The translations under genes were made by a program, and so were the position numbers. Under the pieces are notes generated by a model, which was not told the origin of the DNA, searched no databases, and saw nothing but the letters and a program-made list of their open reading frames with translations. Positions 51,375-59,739 of a stretch of 64,000 bases of DNA are shown here, in pieces; position 1 is the stretch's first letter; each line of letters opens with the position of its first letter. Source of the stretch: Treponema sp. JC4 (lineage in GTDB: Bacteria; Spirochaetota; Spirochaetia; Treponematales; Treponemataceae); NCBI RefSeq assembly GCF_000260795.1, contig NZ_AJGU01000004.1, forward strand, positions 90,977 through 154,976, read 5' to 3'.

Positions 51375-53210
51375 ATGGAAAATACCAAAAGAACAGTTAC
51401 CTGTGGCGAATTACGTGCTGCAGATGTTGGTAAGAAAGTTGTTTTGAACGGATGGGTAAGCCGTACCCGCGATTTGGGTGGTCTTGTATTTATCCGTCTT
51501 CGTGACCGCTATGGCATCACTCAGGTTATGGTGGGTGACAAAGCCAGCGATAAAGTAAAAGAAATCGCTTCATCTTTGAAAAGCGAATATTGTATTGCCG
51601 TTGAAGGCGTAGTTGCTGCCCGCGCAGAAAAAGATATCAACCGCGATATGGCAACTGGTGAAATTGAAGTTGAAGCAAACGATATCGAAATCTTTACAAC
51701 TTCTCAGGAATTGCCATTCAGTATTGAAGAAGTTCGCCAGAAGGACGGTTCAATCGTTCTTCCAAACGAAGATCTGCGTCTTAAATACCGCTATCTTGAT
51801 CTTCGCCGCGACCCGATGCAGAAGAATATCATTTTGCGCTCGCAGGTTACTTTTGCAACACGCGAATATCTGACTTCAAAAGGATTTTTGGAAATTGAAA
51901 CTCCTACCTTTATTAAGTCTACACCAGAGGGAGCTCGTGACTACCTTGTTCCTTCACGCGTTCACCCTGGAAAATTCTATTCTCTTCCACAGTCTCCACA
52001 GCTTTACAAGCAGCTTCTGATGGTTTCTGGATTCGATAAATACTTCCAGATTGCCCGCTGCTACCGTGATGAAGATGCCCGCGGAGACCGCCAGCCTGAG
52101 TTTACTCAGATTGATATGGAAATGTCTTTCACAAACCGCGAAGAAGTTCTTTCTACAACAGAAGGAATGATGCAGTACATCTTCAAAAAGACAATGAACT
52201 ATGATTTGCCAGCTAAGTTTGACCGCATTGCCTGGGAAGATGCATTCGACTTCTACGGTTCTGATAAACCTGATTTGCGTTTTGACATGAAGATGCAGGA
52301 TGCAGCTTTTATGGCTGATCTGGCAGACTTCAACGCATTCAAAGCCGGTGCCGCTAACTCTGGCCGCGACATTCAGCGCCACAAACGCTCTGGTCTTAAG
52401 GCTCTTGTTGTTAAGAACGTTGCAGATAAATACAGCCGCAAGAACATTGAAGCTCTTGAAGCAGTAGCAAAAACCTACAAGGCAAAAGGTCTTGCATGGA
52501 TGAAAGTTGATGCAGAAGGTAAGTTTGAAGGCGGAATTTCTAAGTTCTATGCCGGAAAAGAAGCAGAAATCTGCTCTAAACTTGGAGCTGAAAAGAACGA
52601 CCTTATCTTGTTCGTAAGTGATGAAAACTGGCAGCTTGCATGTACAGCCCTTGGTGCAATACGCAAACAGCTTGGTAAAGATTTGAACCTCTATAATCCA
52701 AAGGATGAATTCCACTTTGCATGGATTATTGATTTCCCATACTTTGCATTCAACGAAGAAACAAATATGTGGGAAACAGAACACCACATGTTCACTCTTC
52801 CACAGAAACAGTACTGGGATACACTTGAATCAGATCCTGGTGCAGTAAAGGGTGACCTTTACGACCTGGTACTCAACGGATATGAGCTTGCTTCTGGTTC
52901 TATGCGTATTAATGATCCTGCTTTGCAGCAGAGAATCTTCAAAATCGTTGGTTACTCTGACGAGCGCGCACAGAAAGCCTTCGGCTTCCTTGTTCAGGCA
53001 TTTAAGTTCGGTGCTCCACCACACGGAGGAATCGCACCTGGTCTTGACCGCTTAATCATGCTTATGCGTCATGAAGAGTCAATCCACGAGGTTATTGCCT
53101 TCCCTAAGAATAACCTTGCCGCTTCTCCAATGGATGAATGTCCTTCTCCGGTTGACGAGCAGCAGCTTAAAGACCTTCACATCACATGTTATGATGTAGA
53201 GAAAGACTAA
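51375..53210 (+). CDS. aspS: Aspartyl-tRNA synthetase
   Basis: 611 aa from the ATG at 51375 (AAAGGA upstream). An OB-fold anticodon domain (NGWVSRTRDLGGLVFIRLRD) is followed by the class II core: motif 2 RCYRDEDARGDRQPEFTQID and motif 3 GLDRLIMLMRHEESIHEVI. A GAD insertion of bacterial type fills about residues 290-420. The C-terminus has the usual FPKNNLAASPMDECPSPVD. It is closed by a strong terminator. Confidence 0.98.
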   Translation: MENTKRTVTCGELRAADVGKKVVLNGWVSRTRDLGGLVFIRLRDRYGITQVMVGDKASDKVKEIASSLKSEYCIAVEGVVAARAEKDINRDMATGEIEVEANDIEIFTTSQELPFSIEEVRQKDGSIVLPNEDLRLKYRYLDLRRDPMQKNIILRSQVTFATREYLTSKGFLEIETPTFIKSTPEGARDYLVPSRVHPGKFYSLPQSPQLYKQLLMVSGFDKYFQIARCYRDEDARGDRQPEFTQIDMEMSFTNREEVLSTTEGMMQYIFKKTMNYDLPAKFDRIAWEDAFDFYGSDKPDLRFDMKMQDAAFMADLADFNAFKAGAANSGRDIQRHKRSGLKALVVKNVADKYSRKNIEALEAVAKTYKAKGLAWMKVDAEGKFEGGISKFYAGKEAEICSKLGAEKNDLILFVSDENWQLACTALGAIRKQLGKDLNLYNPKDEFHFAWIIDFPYFAFNEETNMWETEHHMFTLPQKQYWDTLESDPGAVKGDLYDLVLNGYELASGSMRINDPALQQRIFKIVGYSDERAQKAFGFLVQAFKFGAPPHGGIAPGLDRLIMLMRHEESIHEVIAFPKNNLAASPMDECPSPVDEQQLKDLHITCYDVEKD

Positions 53211-53220
53211 TACAAATAAG

Positions 53221-53249
53221 AAAGGGCTTCACGATGTGAAGCCCTTTTT
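53221..53249 (+). terminator. Intrinsic terminator of aspS
   Basis: Perfect 12-bp stem AAAGGGCTTCAC/GTGAAGCCCTTT (53221-53232, 53236-53247) with a 3-nt loop and a T-run, 10 nt after the stop. Confidence 0.95.
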
Positions 53250-53335
53250 AAGTTTTAAGTAGGTAGACCTAAAAATTGCTCTCGCAATTTTCTTAACGGT
53301 CTGCTATCTATCAAGAAGCGGCATAGCCGCTTCAC

Positions 53336-53626
53336 TCATTTTTTCTCCTGCACCTTATCCTTTTCCTTCTTAACCTTCATGTCCAGAACGTCCATCATTT
53401 TGTTAAGACCTGGTGCAAAATCATCATCGTTTGCAGAAACGTGTGCTGTTGTTCCCCACTTGAAGTTTATGGTTGCTTCAAAACTGAAATCTTTGTCGTG
53501 CTTAATTTTAATCAGCAGATCAACAATTAAGTCTTCTGCATAAGCGATTCTCTTCAATTTTGTTTCAATCATTTCCGACTGTTTTGCTCCAAGTGTAAAT
53601 CCAATTGCGTTGATAGATGGTGTCAT
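53336..53626 (-). CDS. hpf: Short ribosome hibernation factor-like protein (HPF/RaiA)
   Basis: 96 aa. The pattern KLKRIAYAEDLIVDLLIKIK, then FEATINFKWGTTAHVSANDD and FAPGLNKMMDVLDMKVKKEK follows the beta-alpha-beta-beta-beta-alpha fold of the S30AE/HPF family, which silences 70S ribosomes in stationary phase. It is the short form without the dimerising C-terminal domain. Hairpins AAGCGGCATAGCCGCTT and AAAATTGCTCTCGCAATTTT follow its 3' end. It is divergent from hprK. Confidence 0.7.
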   Translation of the reverse strand: MTPSINAIGFTLGAKQSEMIETKLKRIAYAEDLIVDLLIKIKHDKDFSFEATINFKWGTTAHVSANDDDFAPGLNKMMDVLDMKVKKEKDKVQEKK

Positions 53627-53750
53627 AGTTGTCTCCTGTCGAAGTGAATAATCGCTTCTAAATGAAATTAATGCTCACTAGGTAAGCCTTTCTGTACTTA
53701 GTATAAAACACAAATTTCTAAAACACAAATAAAATTGTAAATCGCAACAC

Positions 53751-53843
53751 AAAAAAAATATGGGTCCCAGCGACGGCGAAAATCAAGGTATCACCCCCTC
53801 GCGGGTCCCCCCTTAATTTCCGCCTGCGTCCCATATTTTTTTT
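53751..53843. repeat. Long hairpin between hpf and hprK
   Basis: A perfect 14-bp outer stem AAAAAAAATATGGG/CCCATATTTTTTTT (53751-53764, 53830-53843), a G/C-rich internal loop, and an inner stem GGCGAAAATCAAGG/CCTTAATTTCCGCC with two mismatches. It ends in eight T on either strand. GGGTCCC occurs twice. It lies in a divergent promoter region, not after a gene. Confidence 0.7.
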
Positions 53844-53863
53844 AGTTTCAGTGAAATTTTATA

Positions 53864-53892
53864 TTGCGGTAACTAGAAATTATGTGTATAGT
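53864..53892 (+). promoter_or_regulatory. Promoter of hprK, predicted leaderless
   Basis: TTGCGG (53864-53869), 17-nt spacer, TATAGT (53887-53892); the ATG at 53899 is 6 nt after the -10 box, at the expected transcription start itself. Confidence 0.65.
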
Positions 53893-53898
53893 ACTTTT

Positions 53899-54888
53899 AT
53901 GGCAGATAAGAAATTCACTGTTTTGGATTTGCTCAATCTTGAACTTTCAGGACACGATGCATTGAACTTAAAGTGTATCGGTGGCAGACGCGGTTTACCA
54001 CGAGCCATAACAGTTCCTGAAATCAATCGCCCGGGGTTAGCACTTTCGGGATTTTATGAGAATTTTGCCAGCAACCGTCTTCAGCTTTTTGGCCGCGGAG
54101 AAAGCTCCTTCCTTCACAAGCTTCATAAAGAAAAAAAACTTGATAATATCAGAAACTTTTTTTCAAACGAAATGCCTTGCTGCGTTTTTACCTATAATCT
54201 GGAACCTACAGAAGATTTCCGTCAGATAGCAGAAGAGTTCTGCTGTCCTATTTTGCAGACAGACCTTCAGACAAACGAGTTTTTAAGCCGTATTATCCGA
54301 CTTTTTTCAAATATTTTTGCTCCTCATCAGACTTTGCATGGTGTATTGGTTGAAGTTTACGGTATCGGAATTCTTTTGAACGGACATTCCGGAGTAGGTA
54401 AGTCAGAAACTGCCCTTGAACTTATTGAACGCGGTCATCGTCTTGTAGCTGATGATATTATCGAAATCCGCTGTGTAAACGGTAACACCCTGCTTGGACG
54501 CGGTGCAAACACAATGATCAGCCACCACATGGAAATCCGAGGTCTTGGTATTATCAATATTTCCCAGCTTTATGGTGTTGGTGCCATCCGAAATCAGAAG
54601 GAAGTTCAGCTTATTGTTCAGCTTGAAGACTGGAATTCCAGTAAAGCTTACGACCGACTTGGTACTGACCAGAAGTATCAGGAGCTGCTTGGTGTAAAAG
54701 TACCAGTTCTTGAAATTCCGGTTCGCCCAGGCCGAAATCTTCCTATCATTATTGAAGCCGCCGCTATGAACGAGCGTCTTAAGGATATGGGAGTTAACTC
54801 CGCTAAGGAATTCAATCAGAATGTCCTTAAGTGGATTGAAACAAACGAAACAAAAATTGCCTATAACGGTATAGATGATTCATATTAA
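53899..54888 (+). CDS. hprK: HPr kinase/phosphorylase
   Basis: 329 aa from the ATG at 53899; a GTG 16 codons earlier would lie upstream of the promoter. The P-loop GHSGVGKSETALELIERGH, the HPrK signature MEIRGLGIINISQLYG and EIPVRPGRNLPIIIEAAAMN are complete. The enzyme phosphorylates a serine in HPr and removes it again, in response to metabolites such as fructose-1,6-bisphosphate and phosphate. The HPr gene is 14 nt downstream. Confidence 0.95.
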   Translation: MADKKFTVLDLLNLELSGHDALNLKCIGGRRGLPRAITVPEINRPGLALSGFYENFASNRLQLFGRGESSFLHKLHKEKKLDNIRNFFSNEMPCCVFTYNLEPTEDFRQIAEEFCCPILQTDLQTNEFLSRIIRLFSNIFAPHQTLHGVLVEVYGIGILLNGHSGVGKSETALELIERGHRLVADDIIEIRCVNGNTLLGRGANTMISHHMEIRGLGIINISQLYGVGAIRNQKEVQLIVQLEDWNSSKAYDRLGTDQKYQELLGVKVPVLEIPVRPGRNLPIIIEAAAMNERLKDMGVNSAKEFNQNVLKWIETNETKIAYNGIDDSY

Positions 54889-54902
54889 AGAAGGAAAACA
54901 TT

Positions 54903-55169
54903 ATGGTTGAAAAAATTTTAACTGTACAGAACAGAGCTGGAATCCATGCTCGCCCGGCAGCAATTATCGCTCAGACAGCAAACAAGTTTGAAAGTGAAGT
55001 TACACTTATCCGTGATGATGCTGAAGTAAATGCAAAATCAATTATGGGTGTGATTGCAATGGGTGCTGGTTATAATACACAGCTTACTCTGCGCGTTGAA
55101 GGTTCTGATGAAACAGAGGCAGCCGAAGTTATTGAAGAGCTCTTTACAAGTAAATTCGAAGAGGACTAA
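54903..55169 (+). CDS. ptsH: Phosphocarrier protein HPr
   Basis: 88 aa. The His phosphorylated by enzyme I is in NRAGIHARPAAII (about residue 16), and the regulatory serine for HPrK is in NAKSIMGVIAMG (about residue 46), so both control sites are present. It lies between hprK and lexA. With EI at 37.5 kb and EIIA at 27 kb it completes a regulatory phosphorelay. Confidence 0.96.
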   Translation: MVEKILTVQNRAGIHARPAAIIAQTANKFESEVTLIRDDAEVNAKSIMGVIAMGAGYNTQLTLRVEGSDETEAAEVIEELFTSKFEED

Positions 55170-55186
55170 AAAAAGGAGGATAATAA

Positions 55187-55798
55187 ATGAAAGGAATTAC
55201 AGACAGACAGAAAGAAGTTTTGGATTTTATTTCAGATTTTACAGAGGAAAATGTTTGTCCTCCAACAGTCCGCGAAATCGGTGAGCATTTTGGAATTTCC
55301 CTTCGTGCCGTACAGGATCATATTGCGGCTTTGCAGAAAAAAGGATTTATTACTCAGGCTGCAAAACGTTCCCGCTCAATCCGTGTAATTGTTGATACCC
55401 GCGAAAAGAAACCAGAACTTTTTGTTGGAAAAGTTCCTTTGCTGGGAAATGTTGCCGCTGGTCGTCCTCTTCTTTCTGAAGAAAACCTTGATGGATACGT
55501 TAATCTTACAGAGCCATTTGTTCGCCCTGGAAAAAGTTATTTTGCCCTCCGTGTTCGCGGTCAGAGCATGATTAATGCCGGAATCCTTGATGGTGACCTT
55601 GCTGTTGTTGAACAGTCTAGTGTTGCCGTAGACGGTCAGATTGTAGTTGCCGTAATTGATGATGCAATTACCCTTAAACGCTACTACAAAGAAGCAGGCC
55701 GTGTTCGCCTTCAGCCGGAAAACCCGGATTTCCCTGCAATTTACAGCACAGAAGTTCGCGTTGTAGGTATTCTTTCTAACATCGTAAGAACTTACTAA
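55187..55798 (+). CDS. lexA: LexA repressor
   Basis: 203 aa. N-terminal winged helix (TDRQKEVLDFISDFTEENVC, VREIGEHFGISLRAVQDHI). Self-cleavage site Ala-Gly in NVAAGRPLLSE (about residue 91), catalytic Ser in RGQSMINAGILDGD and Lys in AITLKRYYKEA. It represses SOS genes until RecA filaments trigger cleavage. AAAGGAGG precedes the ATG. It is close after ptsH and ahead of holA; hprK-ptsH-lexA-holA may be one transcript. Confidence 0.95.
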   Translation: MKGITDRQKEVLDFISDFTEENVCPPTVREIGEHFGISLRAVQDHIAALQKKGFITQAAKRSRSIRVIVDTREKKPELFVGKVPLLGNVAAGRPLLSEENLDGYVNLTEPFVRPGKSYFALRVRGQSMINAGILDGDLAVVEQSSVAVDGQIVVAVIDDAITLKRYYKEAGRVRLQPENPDFPAIYSTEVRVVGILSNIVRTY

Positions 55799-55816
55799 TT
55801 TACCGGCGGATTATTG

Positions 55817-56827
55817 ATGGCAGGTCAGATTTATCTTTACACCGGTCCTGAATTTGGAGAGCGCAACGAAGCCGTTGATGCGGTAAAAGCTGGGCTCAAA
55901 AAGAAATTCGGCGACATAGATGAGCATCTCTTTTACCTTCAGGAAACTCCTTTTGGTCAGATTATGACAATTCTCCAGAGCGGAACCTTGTTCTCTAATG
56001 GAGTTTGCGTAGTCTGCAAGGGTGCGGAGCTTCTTAAAAAGAAGGATGACCTTGCCATGATTTCTGACTGGCTTGACGGAAACCCGGACGACTCTTCAGT
56101 TTTAATCCTTGTTTCTGATGAAGTCAGTGTAGATTCAAAATTAGACAAACTGGTGCCTGCCCAGAATAAAAAGAAGTTCTGGGAAATGTTTGATAATCAG
56201 AAGGTACCCTGGCTTACGAAATTCTTCCAGAAAAACGGCTACCGTATTAATCAGGATGCCGCAGAACTTATCCTTGATATGATAGAAAACAATACTCAGG
56301 CGCTTAAAAACGAATGTTCCCGCTTTTTTATTGTTTTTCCAAAAGATCACACAGTTACAGTTGATGATGTTGAAAAAGTTCTGACTCACAACCGCGAAGA
56401 ATCTGCCTTTACTCTTTTTAATCAGATTAGTCAGAGCGGAGAGCCGGTTCAGAAACGCTTTGAAAACGGTATTTCAATTTTACAGAAAATCAGACTGTCT
56501 AAAGAAAATTCTTCGGTAATGCTGATTGCGGGACTTGCTTCCTGCTTCAGAAAACTGGTTTTGTGGCATAAGGTTTGCGATAACGGAATGCCGGATTCTT
56601 TTACCCTGAAAGTAAACGGTTTTTCAAGCGTGCCAATGCAGAATCAGTATAAATCTGCAGCAAAAATCTGGAACGACAAACAGGCGACAGCAATTCTTGC
56701 AATTTTAGCCTCTGCAGACATGGAAATCCGCTCCGGCGGGGCACTTATGGAAGATATCCTGCTGGAGAAAATGCTTTACGAAATTGTTATTAAACGTGGA
56801 GTAACAGCAGCCGTAGCTGAATACTAA
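55817..56827 (+). CDS. holA: DNA polymerase III delta subunit (HolA-like)
   Basis: 336 aa from the ATG at 55817 (a TTG one codon earlier is possible). The N-terminal IYLYTGPEFGERNEAVDAVK, a degenerate P-loop, and KFFQKNGYRINQDAAELILD followed by the helical C-terminal collar match the clamp-loader delta subunit, which opens the beta clamp. Sequence conservation in this family is low, so the call rests on fold-like pattern and order. Confidence 0.78.
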   Translation: MAGQIYLYTGPEFGERNEAVDAVKAGLKKKFGDIDEHLFYLQETPFGQIMTILQSGTLFSNGVCVVCKGAELLKKKDDLAMISDWLDGNPDDSSVLILVSDEVSVDSKLDKLVPAQNKKKFWEMFDNQKVPWLTKFFQKNGYRINQDAAELILDMIENNTQALKNECSRFFIVFPKDHTVTVDDVEKVLTHNREESAFTLFNQISQSGEPVQKRFENGISILQKIRLSKENSSVMLIAGLASCFRKLVLWHKVCDNGMPDSFTLKVNGFSSVPMQNQYKSAAKIWNDKQATAILAILASADMEIRSGGALMEDILLEKMLYEIVIKRGVTAAVAEY

Positions 56828-56833
56828 ACTTTA

Positions 56834-57058
56834 TTATATTTCCAGGCTATTCAATAAATTTTTCAGGGCTTTTAATTCTTCTGCACTGAAGGTAGAGCCT
56901 TTGCCCATTTTCTGATGATCAGGAGACCAGCTTCTTATATCATATTTTGCAGGTCGTCCCCCCCAGGATACCAGGTTCAATTCAAGATTCCAGCCGCCTT
57001 TGCCTTCGCTAACGACTCCCAGATTCTTTTCAATTTCAAAAGAAAAATCGTCTGCCAT
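56834..57058 (-). CDS. YdbC/PC4-like single-stranded nucleic-acid-binding protein
   Basis: 74 aa. FEIEKNLGVVSEGKGGWNLE, LVSWGGRPAKYDIRSWSPDH and KMGKGSTFSAEELKAL closely follow the YdbC family, which shares the fold of the eukaryotic coactivator PC4 and binds single-stranded DNA. It ends 6 nt from holA on the opposite strand and reads toward it. It has its own promoter region between 57059 and 57175. Confidence 0.85.
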   Translation of the reverse strand: MADDFSFEIEKNLGVVSEGKGGWNLELNLVSWGGRPAKYDIRSWSPDHQKMGKGSTFSAEELKALKNLLNSLEI

Positions 57059-57174
57059 AATTTCCTCACTAAAAGTATTTTAACATAGTAAAAAAATAAT
57101 GCAAAATCATTAATGCAAATTTGCATTCTCGATATTTTTATAGTAAAATGTTATATCAAAATGTGGAGGACTAT

Positions 57175-58232
57175 ATGAAAAAAGTTGCCTTAATTTTGGC
57201 CGCTGCTGCTATTTTTACATTTACATCTTGTGGTTCAAAACCTGCGCCAGAAGAAACAACTCCAGAAGCTCCTGTAGTTCAGGAAGAAGTTACAGAAGAG
57301 GAGACTCAGGAAGAGGTAGTTGAAGAAATCGAAGTTGCCGATGAGTCTGCTGAAGATCGTGATTCAATTCTTGCAAAAATAGAAGATGCACGTAAAGCTG
57401 CTTTGGAAGCCGGTGCTAAACAGTACGCACCAGAAGCTCTTGCCTTTATTGATAAAATATTTGAGAGAGTAAAAGAATCTGAAGGTGATATTTCAGCTCA
57501 GGGTGCTGATGTCGCTGCCCGCTATGCCGCTCTTACAAGCTATGTTCAGGCTAAGAAAGAAAAAAGAAGATTGATGATAACGGATATGCCGCTTACAATC
57601 AGAAAGATTATGATGCCGGCGTTGAATATCTGACTAAGGTTGAAGAAGCTTTAGCCGGAGAAGACTGGAATACCGCTGCCGTTGCTGCTGATGCAGATAA
57701 GGCTTACGGAAAATTCAAGAATGTAAGTTTCGCTGCTTATAAAAAGCTTGCAATGGAAGAACGTGATCAGGCATTTGAAGCTAAAAGAAATGCCGACAGT
57801 GTAAAAGCCGGTGTATCACGCAAGGAAGAATACAAAGCTGCCGCTGATTTATTCAAGGCTGGTGACCAGCAGTATGCAATTCAGAATCCGGAAGCTGCTT
57901 ATAATAACTACAAGACAGCAAAAGAACAGTTCAATGCCCTTTATCAGGATGTTTCAAAGAAACGTGCCGCTGCACAGAAAAAACTTGATGAAGCTAAAAA
58001 GGCTGTAGAAGAAAGTGCAGAACTTGCTGCTGAAGCTGATGAAAAAGCTCCAATTCTTGATACAGAAGAAATTGAAGGAATTGAAGAGGCTGGAGCTGTT
58101 CTTCTTGAAGAAGATACTTACGAAGCACCTGAAGCTGCAGAAATCGAAATCCCTGCTGCAATTGACGATAATGGTAATGCTGTAGAAGTTGAAAAAAAAG
58201 TTGAACCTGCACCTGTTGCAGAGGAGGAATAA
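57175..58232 (+). pseudogene. Treponemal lipoprotein with one-base frameshift
   Basis: Start at 57175 (GGAGGA upstream), signal peptide and lipobox FTFTSC, then a Glu/Pro-rich linker and a helical domain. The frame ends at 57633. The same protein continues in the -1 frame from about 57566: DDNGYAAYNQKDYDAGVEYL, then MEERDQAFEAKRNADSVK and a coiled-coil tail to 58232. One extra A in the A6 run (57561-57566) joins both halves into about 352 aa with TPR-like repeats. It may be an assembly error, a real inactivation, or -1 slippage on the A-run. Order resembles the tmpA-tmpB pair of T. pallidum, which I cannot test. Confidence 0.75.
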
Positions 58233-58234
58233 TT

Positions 58235-58930
58235 ATGAAAAAAGTAGTTTCATTTTTAGCTGCTGCTGCGTGTGTAGCTTCTTTGTTTGCTGCCAGAAGT
58301 TTTAAGAACAACACTTATCAGAAACTTGCTGATGAATATGAAAAAAAGGCTGAAAACGCACTTGATGCCGGAGAATATGCAGATTCTATTGAATATGCAA
58401 AAAAGGCAGAAGAAAATGCCCGTCTTTCAAAAGAATATATCCGTGCTATGATGGCCCGCGGTCAGGCTGAAGACGCAATCAAACTTGCAGAAAATCAGGT
58501 TAACTGGGCAGAAAAGATTGATGCCCCTCATACTTTCCCAATGGCTTACACAGCTGCAAAGGAAAATCTTGAAACTGCAAAGAAATATTTTGAAGCAGAA
58601 GACTGGGATAAGGCTACTGAATACGCAAAGCTTGCCCTTGCTTCTCTGGATGGTGTTCACGAAGTAACACCTCTTCCTGCAGTTTACATTGTTCGCCCTT
58701 GGGCAGAAACAAAAGACTGCTACTGGAATATTTCTGGTCGTCCATACATCTACAATAACCCGCTCTTGTGGGAAAACCTTTACCAGGCAAATAAAGCCGG
58801 AATGCCAAAACCAGAAAATCCAAACCTTATTCTTCCTGGTATGAAGATGAACGTTCCAAGTCTTACCGGTGAATATCGCCGCGGTACATACGATCCTAAG
58901 AAGGAGTATGAGCCTTACGGTGGGCAATAA
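58235..58930 (+). CDS. Secreted TPR-like protein with LysM-like C-terminus
   Basis: 231 aa. Signal peptide about residues 1-20 (LAAAACVASLFAARS). Helical TPR-like repeats at about 27-65 and 95-145. The C-terminal 70 residues (AVYIVRPWAETKDCYWNISG; WENLYQANKAGMPKPENPN; LILPGMKMNVP) follow the LysM pattern, so peptidoglycan binding is likely. GAGGAGG just before the ATG lies in the end of the upstream lipoprotein gene, so the two are co-translated. Confidence 0.8.
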   Translation: MKKVVSFLAAAACVASLFAARSFKNNTYQKLADEYEKKAENALDAGEYADSIEYAKKAEENARLSKEYIRAMMARGQAEDAIKLAENQVNWAEKIDAPHTFPMAYTAAKENLETAKKYFEAEDWDKATEYAKLALASLDGVHEVTPLPAVYIVRPWAETKDCYWNISGRPYIYNNPLLWENLYQANKAGMPKPENPNLILPGMKMNVPSLTGEYRRGTYDPKKEYEPYGGQ

Positions 58931-58945
58931 TAGAAGAACCGTTAA

Positions 58946-58969
58946 AAAACGAGCCGAGAGGCTTGTTTT
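58946..58969 (+). terminator. Intrinsic terminator after the LysM-like gene
   Basis: Stem AAAACGAGCC/GGCTTGTTTT (58946-58955, 58960-58969) with a GAGA loop; the 3' arm is itself T-rich. Confidence 0.65.
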
Positions 58970-59034
58970 AGGTTCATCGATAAAATGCCTCAGAGCGAGA
59001 TTTATCGAGCGATAAAAAACTGACCTTTTTAGAA

Positions 59035-59062
59035 AAATCCTGCTTTTTAGTAGGATTTTTTT
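59035..59062. terminator. Bidirectional terminator
   Basis: AAATCCTGC/GTAGGATTT (59035-59043, 59050-59058), with T-runs in both orientations. It separates the LysM-like gene from the convergent NUDIX gene. A further inverted repeat CGATAAA/TTTATCG lies just before it (58979-59006). Confidence 0.8.
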
Positions 59063-59627
59063 ATGCCTTCTTCATGTGCTTCATATATAAACAGAAGGCC
59101 ATTGTCATTAAGCCGTGGGGGAATTGAGGTGTTCCCATTCCTTCCAGCACTTCTTCCTCCGAAAGCTCCATGCAGTTTATAAATTCGTCGGCATCAAGTT
59201 CCTGTTTGCCGGTTGCCGTTAAATCTTCTGCAAGAAATACGTGAACATGATTATTAAAAAGCGCCGGATTCGGGTTTACGCTTCCAAGATTTGTTAACTT
59301 ACCTGCGATACAGCCGGTTTCTTCCATAAGTTCCCGTTTTGCCGCAGTTTGAGGGTCTTCTCCTTTATCAATTACTCCGCCGGGAAATTCTACGCTCAAA
59401 GCTTTTTCACCGTGGCGCCACTGCTTTACCATGATGAATTTATCTTCTTTTTTTGTAATTACAATTACCCAGTCTGGTGCTCTCATAACATAATAATCGC
59501 CTTTTACCCCGCTTGCAGACTGGTTTGTGTAGTCCATCACGTCAAAAACGACAGTTTCAAGAAGTTTTTTTTCGGCAAGAGTCTTCCATTTTAGTTTTTC
59601 ATCATCAGAAGTAAAATAATTTTTCAT
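59061..59627 (-). CDS. NUDIX hydrolase (ADP-ribose pyrophosphatase-like)
   Basis: 188 aa. The Nudix box GGVIDKGEDPQTAAKRELME followed by ETG (G-x5-E-x7-REUxEExGU) is complete. Flanking segments VKQWRHGEKALSVEFPGG and HVFLAEDL are typical of the ADP-ribose/ADP-sugar subgroup. It cleaves nucleoside diphosphate linked compounds; the exact substrate is unknown. Stands alone on the minus strand. Confidence 0.9.
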   Translation of the reverse strand: MKNYFTSDDEKLKWKTLAEKKLLETVVFDVMDYTNQSASGVKGDYYVMRAPDWVIVITKKEDKFIMVKQWRHGEKALSVEFPGGVIDKGEDPQTAAKRELMEETGCIAGKLTNLGSVNPNPALFNNHVHVFLAEDLTATGKQELDADEFINCMELSEEEVLEGMGTPQFPHGLMTMAFCLYMKHMKKA

Positions 59628-59739
59628 AAAACCTCCGGGTCACATTTTATAGTAGAAAAATTTTTTGACAGATTTAGTTTTCGATAATATCATAATACAT
59701 GGAAAACGATTCTGAGTTAACTCAAAAAGGGGGTACATC

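Noticed and set aside
53271..53332. Two small hairpins after hpf as possible terminators
   Set aside because: Neither is followed by a T-run on the minus strand; they are recorded only as possible RNA-stabilising hairpins.
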